From CAYYMD01 sp964480425 (GTDB taxonomy: Bacteria; Planctomycetota; Phycisphaerae; SM23-33), in NCBI GenBank assembly GCA_964480425.1, contig CAYZPY010000103.1, forward strand, positions 1-9,219: a DNA stretch of 9,219 nt, read 5' to 3'. The notes beneath the pieces were generated by a model. It saw only the letters and a program-made list of their open reading frames with translations. It made no database searches and was not told the DNA's origin. Positions 6,523 through 9,219 of this stretch are shown here, one piece after another. Numbering within the stretch: the first letter of the stretch is position 1; every line of letters begins with the position of its first letter. A program made the translations under genes and the position numbers.

Positions 6523-7092
6523 TCACGGTGCGTTATCGTCCAGGGGCAGCGGCGAGGCCGAGGTAACGTCGGTTACTTCCAGTATTTTCCAGCCGGAATC
6601 CGTGCGGATCCAGTTTATGCGCCAGTCGAGTGCGGACTTGCCCGCCCCAAAACGCGTGTCGTATTCGATGACGGTTCCGGCGGCGGACTTAGCCCGTCCG
6701 TCGGACACTTCCACCTTTATGCGGAACACCTTCACCCTGCTGACGCCGTAATCTTCAATCGCCCGCCGCGCCGCCGAAAGCGCCCTTGCGCGGTCCGGCC
6801 AGCGGCGGGAGGTAAAATTTTCGTGGAGGTATTTCTCCACCGCCTCGGTCCGTCCGGTTGTGAGGTCGTCGGCGATTTCCTCAGCCGCGATTATTATCCG
6901 CTCCCGCTCGGTGACCACCATCCGCGAGACGGCAAAGGTCGCCCCGGCCAGTAATATCGGAATCACCGCCAACCTGCCCCAGGTCCCGCTGCGGGTGTAG
7001 TGCCACCCGGAAAGAAACACCAACTCCAACAAACCAAGGGCGATGTAAACGTACAGCGGATCTTCGAAAAAGGTTTCTTCAATAGTCGACAT
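6523..7092 (-). CDS. Small membrane-anchored protein with NTF2/SnoaL-like C-terminal part
   Basis: The 189-residue product has two membrane segments (about 13-30 and 41-58) separated by a short basic loop. A soluble part of about 125 residues follows, containing a helical stretch (62-117) and then alternating strands ending in DWRINWIRTDSGWKILEV (156-173). That ending, with its paired Trp residues, is typical of NTF2/SnoaL-like cone folds, so the assignment is by pattern only. No catalytic residues can be named. The frame opens upstream to 7164, but the ATG at 7092 (GGGA just upstream) starts immediately before the first hydrophobic segment, and the extra residues would overlap the divergent gene's control region. 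It is divergent from the MerR-like gene and 105 bp upstream of glyQS. A lipid- or protein-binding role at the membrane is possible but not shown. Confidence 0.75.
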   Translation of the reverse strand: MSTIEETFFEDPLYVYIALGLLELVFLSGWHYTRSGTWGRLAVIPILLAGATFAVSRMVVTERERIIIAAEEIADDLTTGRTEAVEKYLHENFTSRRWPDRARALSAARRAIEDYGVSRVKVFRIKVEVSDGRAKSAAGTVIEYDTRFGAGKSALDWRINWIRTDSGWKILEVTDVTSASPLPLDDNAP

Positions 7093-7177
7093 TTTCCCGG
7101 TTACATTCGTATAAAGTATATGAAAGTTAAAGTTTTGCGCCGCGCCGGTGCGATAATTCCTCAAGGTATAATGTCAA
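7093..7177. promoter_or_regulatory. Divergent control region between the NTF2-like and MerR-like genes
   Basis: This AT-rich stretch has promoter-like pieces on both strands. On the plus strand TATAAT (7167-7172) is a perfect -10 box, but no good -35 lies upstream; if used, the MerR-like protein would have to start at the later ATG at 7210. On the minus strand TTGACA (7172-7177) is a perfect -35 box overlapping it, with only TATCGC (7150-7155) at a 16-bp spacing, and a TATACT (7115-7120) further on without a -35. No clear MerR-type dyad between a -35 and -10 was found. Which elements work cannot be told from sequence alone. Confidence 0.3.
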
Positions 7178-7425
7178 AAACACAAAGCAAGGCAAAGGAT
7201 CGAAAACTGATGCGAATTTCATCGGCCGCAAGGGCGGCGAACGTCTCAAAGCAAACCATCGAATACTATATCATGCTGGGACTGATTAATCCCATACGCC
7301 CGGCGGACCGTCCGGGAAGATTCTTCGACGACGCCCTGGTCAGGCGAATCCGCCTGATACGCCGCCTGAACGAATCCGGATACACCCTCCGCGCCATAAG
7401 GGAAACATACCTTGACCGCAGGTAA
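7171..7425 (+). CDS. MerR-type HTH DNA-binding protein, HTH domain only
   Basis: The 84-residue protein contains a MerR-like winged helix: RISSAARAANVSKQTIEYYIMLGLINPIRP (15-44), then a wing region with GRFFDD (49-54) and a helix LVRRIRLIRRLNESGYTLRAI (56-76). TIEYYIMLGLI is close to the conserved TIRYYxxxGLL of the family. The chain stops right after the HTH, so the dimerising coiled coil and effector-binding tail of classical MerR proteins are missing. The ATG at 7171 has AAGG only four bases upstream; the ATG at 7210 has AAGGA ten bases upstream, removes a lysine-rich tail and gives 71 residues. Either is possible; the frame's extension to 7000 is not credible. It ends 58 bp before the sensor kinase on the same strand, which suggests a shared function. 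The target and signal are unknown. Confidence 0.8.
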   Translation: MSKTQSKAKDRKLMRISSAARAANVSKQTIEYYIMLGLINPIRPADRPGRFFDDALVRRIRLIRRLNESGYTLRAIRETYLDRR

Positions 7426-7445
7426 TCCGTCGGCGCGACGGATGC

Positions 7446-7474
7446 TTTCCACTTCGACGCCGGGGGCGTAAAAT
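7446..7474 (+). promoter_or_regulatory. Candidate promoter placing the kinase start at or near the mRNA 5' end
   Basis: TTTCCA (7446-7451) and TAAAAT (7469-7474) are 17 bases apart in the gap after the MerR-like gene. A start six or seven bases past the -10 falls at about 7481, almost on the GTG at 7484, which has no Shine-Dalgarno sequence. This would give a nearly leaderless message. The match to consensus is moderate. Confidence 0.25.
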
Positions 7475-7483
7475 GGCGATATC

Positions 7484-9109
7484 GTGGCAAAGACCTTCGT
7501 GAAGATATCCCTGGCGACCAAGATTCGCCTTCTGCTGGGTTCGGCGGTGGTCGGCATAATCGCGGCGGCGCTGCTGGTGCCGTGGTATTTCATGGAGTTG
7601 CTCTCACAGCGCGGAGCGGAGAAGCCCGCGCGCGTGCTTACCGAACTGCGCCTCTCGGAATGGCGCTCCGAGCACATGACCAATCCCGACGCGCCCAGTG
7701 AGATAGCGGAACTGTATTCCGGCGCGCCCGACGCCGAAGCGCGAAAAGGTCCGCTGTTCATACCCCAAGCCGGTAAAAACAAGCACACCAACCTGGATTC
7801 CGAGACCAGCGAGGCCAAGAAGGCCTTCGAGCGAAACGAGAACCTCAAACTGGCGGTCATCCGCACCGAGGACCAGCGCCAGAGGGAGGTTTACCGCTGC
7901 TTCCGGGCGGTGCGGAACCAAGGGGTGTGCATCGAGTGCCACAAACCCTCCGCCGACAAACTGCACATGAGATTCCAGCCGGGACAACTGGTCGGCATGA
8001 TCGAGGTTGTGATGCCCGCCGAGGCGGTTTCGGGAACGCTGATATGGTGGACGCGCGGGGCGTTCGTGGTGGGAGGCGCCATGGCGGGACTGCTGGCGGT
8101 GATATCGCTGGCCGCCATCTCCCAGCGGATAATAATCCGCCCCGTGCGGAAACTGCGCACCCTGGCCGACAGGGTCGCAGAAGGCGACCTGACGGTCAGG
8201 TCCGACCTGAACACGGGCGACGAGTTCCAGCGGCTCGGCGACAGCTTCAACGACATGCTCACCGCCATCAATCAGCAGCACGATCGGCTTCGATCGGCCA
8301 ACAGGGCGCTGGACCTGCGCCTAAACAAACTGGCCGAGGCGAACGTCGCACTGTTCCAGGCGAACAAGATAAAGAGCGAGTTTCTGGCCAATGTCTCGCA
8401 CGAACTCCGCACCCCGCTCAACAGCATTATCGGCTTCGCCGACCTGCTCAAGGACAGTCCCGACCAGCGGACCGGAAGATACGCCGAAAACATATCCACA
8501 GCGGCAGACAATCTCCTGAAAATGATTAACGACATACTCGACCTGGCGCGGATCGAGGCCGGAAAGGCCGAAATCAACCTCGAAAAGGTCTCAGTCTCCG
8601 ACGCCTGCCAGACCATCGCGGCACTAATGAAACCGCAGGCGGATAAAAAACACCTCGAACTTTCCTCCCAAATCGACGACGACTTGCCCATAATCACCTC
8701 CGACGCGGGAAAGATTCAGCAGATACTCTATAACCTCACCTCCAACGCCATAAAATTCACACCCTCGGGCGGAAAGGTAATGCTTTCGGCCTGGGCGGTC
8801 CCCCCCAAGCAGCGCGGGCAACGACCCAGCGAAGTATCCATCTCCGTGAGCGACACCGGACCGGGCATACCCGAGTCCGACCGACAGCACATCTTCGAGA
8901 AGTTCTACCAGGCGGACAAGACCCTGACAAAGGAGGCGCCGGGAACCGGGCTGGGACTGGCGATATCCAAGGAGCTTACGAACTTCCTCCATGGGCGTCT
9001 GGTGCTGGACAGCTCCCCGGGGCACGGAACGACGTTCACACTGACGCTTCCGGTCGAATTCCCCGCCCAACCCCGTGGGGACGACAAAAAAAATAACGAC
9101 CAAAAGTGA
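7484..9109 (+). CDS. Heme-c-binding sensor histidine kinase (Tll0287-like sensor, HAMP, HisKA, HATPase_c)
   Basis: This 541-residue membrane kinase should autophosphorylate a histidine in response to an extracytoplasmic signal and pass the phosphate to a response regulator. The N-terminus has a membrane segment (about 17-38), then an extracytoplasmic domain (39-185) with CIECH (149-153), a CxxCH heme-c attachment site, placed as in Tll0287-like (DUF3365) sensor domains. A second membrane segment (about 188-212), a HAMP linker (about 213-266 with RPVRKLRTLADRVAEGDL) and a coiled coil (267-300) follow. The kinase core shows the H-box SHELRTPLNSIIGF with His306, the N-box YNLTSNAIKFTP (Asn417, Asn421), DTGPGI (457-462), FEKFYQ (471-476) and GTGLGLAI (487-494). 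All catalytic elements look intact. The GTG at 7484 is the earliest start after an in-frame TAA at 7469. No response regulator is in the window. The ligand could be a gas or redox change at the heme; that is inference. Confidence 0.93.
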   Translation: MAKTFVKISLATKIRLLLGSAVVGIIAAALLVPWYFMELLSQRGAEKPARVLTELRLSEWRSEHMTNPDAPSEIAELYSGAPDAEARKGPLFIPQAGKNKHTNLDSETSEAKKAFERNENLKLAVIRTEDQRQREVYRCFRAVRNQGVCIECHKPSADKLHMRFQPGQLVGMIEVVMPAEAVSGTLIWWTRGAFVVGGAMAGLLAVISLAAISQRIIIRPVRKLRTLADRVAEGDLTVRSDLNTGDEFQRLGDSFNDMLTAINQQHDRLRSANRALDLRLNKLAEANVALFQANKIKSEFLANVSHELRTPLNSIIGFADLLKDSPDQRTGRYAENISTAADNLLKMINDILDLARIEAGKAEINLEKVSVSDACQTIAALMKPQADKKHLELSSQIDDDLPIITSDAGKIQQILYNLTSNAIKFTPSGGKVMLSAWAVPPKQRGQRPSEVSISVSDTGPGIPESDRQHIFEKFYQADKTLTKEAPGTGLGLAISKELTNFLHGRLVLDSSPGHGTTFTLTLPVEFPAQPRGDDKKNNDQK

Positions 9110-9219
9110 ACCCCAGCCCCTCCAGGGCGACAAATATTCAAAGACAAATTTCCGCCCCGTCGGGAGAGCCAATTGCTTTGTCTGTAAATGATTGTCGTAA
9201 GTAGACGTGAAAAAACTTA
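9110..9219. other. Gene-free tail after the kinase
   Basis: No open frame or RNA gene can be supported here. The stretch becomes AT-rich towards the edge, as expected upstream of another gene. AGACAAA (9142-9148) and TTTGTCT (9177-9183) are a perfect 7-bp inverted repeat around 28 bases, which could be a regulatory stem or chance. No convincing intrinsic terminator for the kinase gene is visible. Confidence 0.3.

Noticed and set aside
7000..7170. A 57-residue N-terminal extension of the MerR-like protein
   Set aside because: It overlaps the start of the divergent membrane gene and the AT-rich control region, and adds nothing like a MerR domain.

Overview
The window is GC-rich bacterial chromosome, roughly 60% or more G+C by eye. 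It carries housekeeping genes on the minus strand and a small sensory locus on the plus strand at the right end. The class IIa homodimer-type glycyl-tRNA synthetase, the archaeal-type cofactor-independent phosphoglycerate mutase and the heme-c sensor kinase together suggest an environmental, possibly anaerobic lineage such as the Planctomycetota (Phycisphaerae-like). That placement is inference from gene style; no rRNA or other decisive marker is present.

Layout, left to right. (1) Positions 1-1015, minus: a polytopic membrane protein with no recognised family, whose 3' end lies outside the window. (2) 1085-2970, minus: birA (biotin-protein ligase with an N-terminal HTH) and nadC (quinolinate phosphoribosyltransferase), overlapping as ATGA and clearly one operon. 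(3) 3094-3133: a perfect 14-bp stem-loop that contains the stop codon of the next gene, probably a terminator and possibly a dispersed palindromic repeat. (4) 3131-4351, minus: apgM, preceded by (5) tRNA-Glu(TTC) at 4405-4479 with its own promoter-like sequence. (6) 4480-4911: about 430 bp without a credible gene. It holds a 194-bp element (4604-4797) with matching 27-nt inverted ends, flanked by TA and full of internal helices; this is the best candidate in the window for something undescribed. A second inverted repeat follows at 4802-4880. (7) 4912-6417, minus: glycyl-tRNA synthetase with a promoter-like sequence upstream. (8) 6523-7092, minus: a small membrane-anchored protein with an NTF2-like C-terminal part. 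(9) Divergent from it, plus strand: a MerR-type HTH-only protein (7171-7425), then an orphan sensor histidine kinase (7484-9109) with a CxxCH heme-c site in its extracytoplasmic domain. The last 110 bp contain no gene that can be supported.

How the genes work together: the left and middle parts cover cofactor synthesis and attachment (NAD through NadC, protein biotinylation through BirA), central glycolysis/gluconeogenesis (ApgM) and translation (tRNA-Glu, GlyRS). The right end looks like a redox- or ligand-sensing locus, a heme-c sensor kinase behind a small MerR-like DNA-binding protein, with no response regulator in view.
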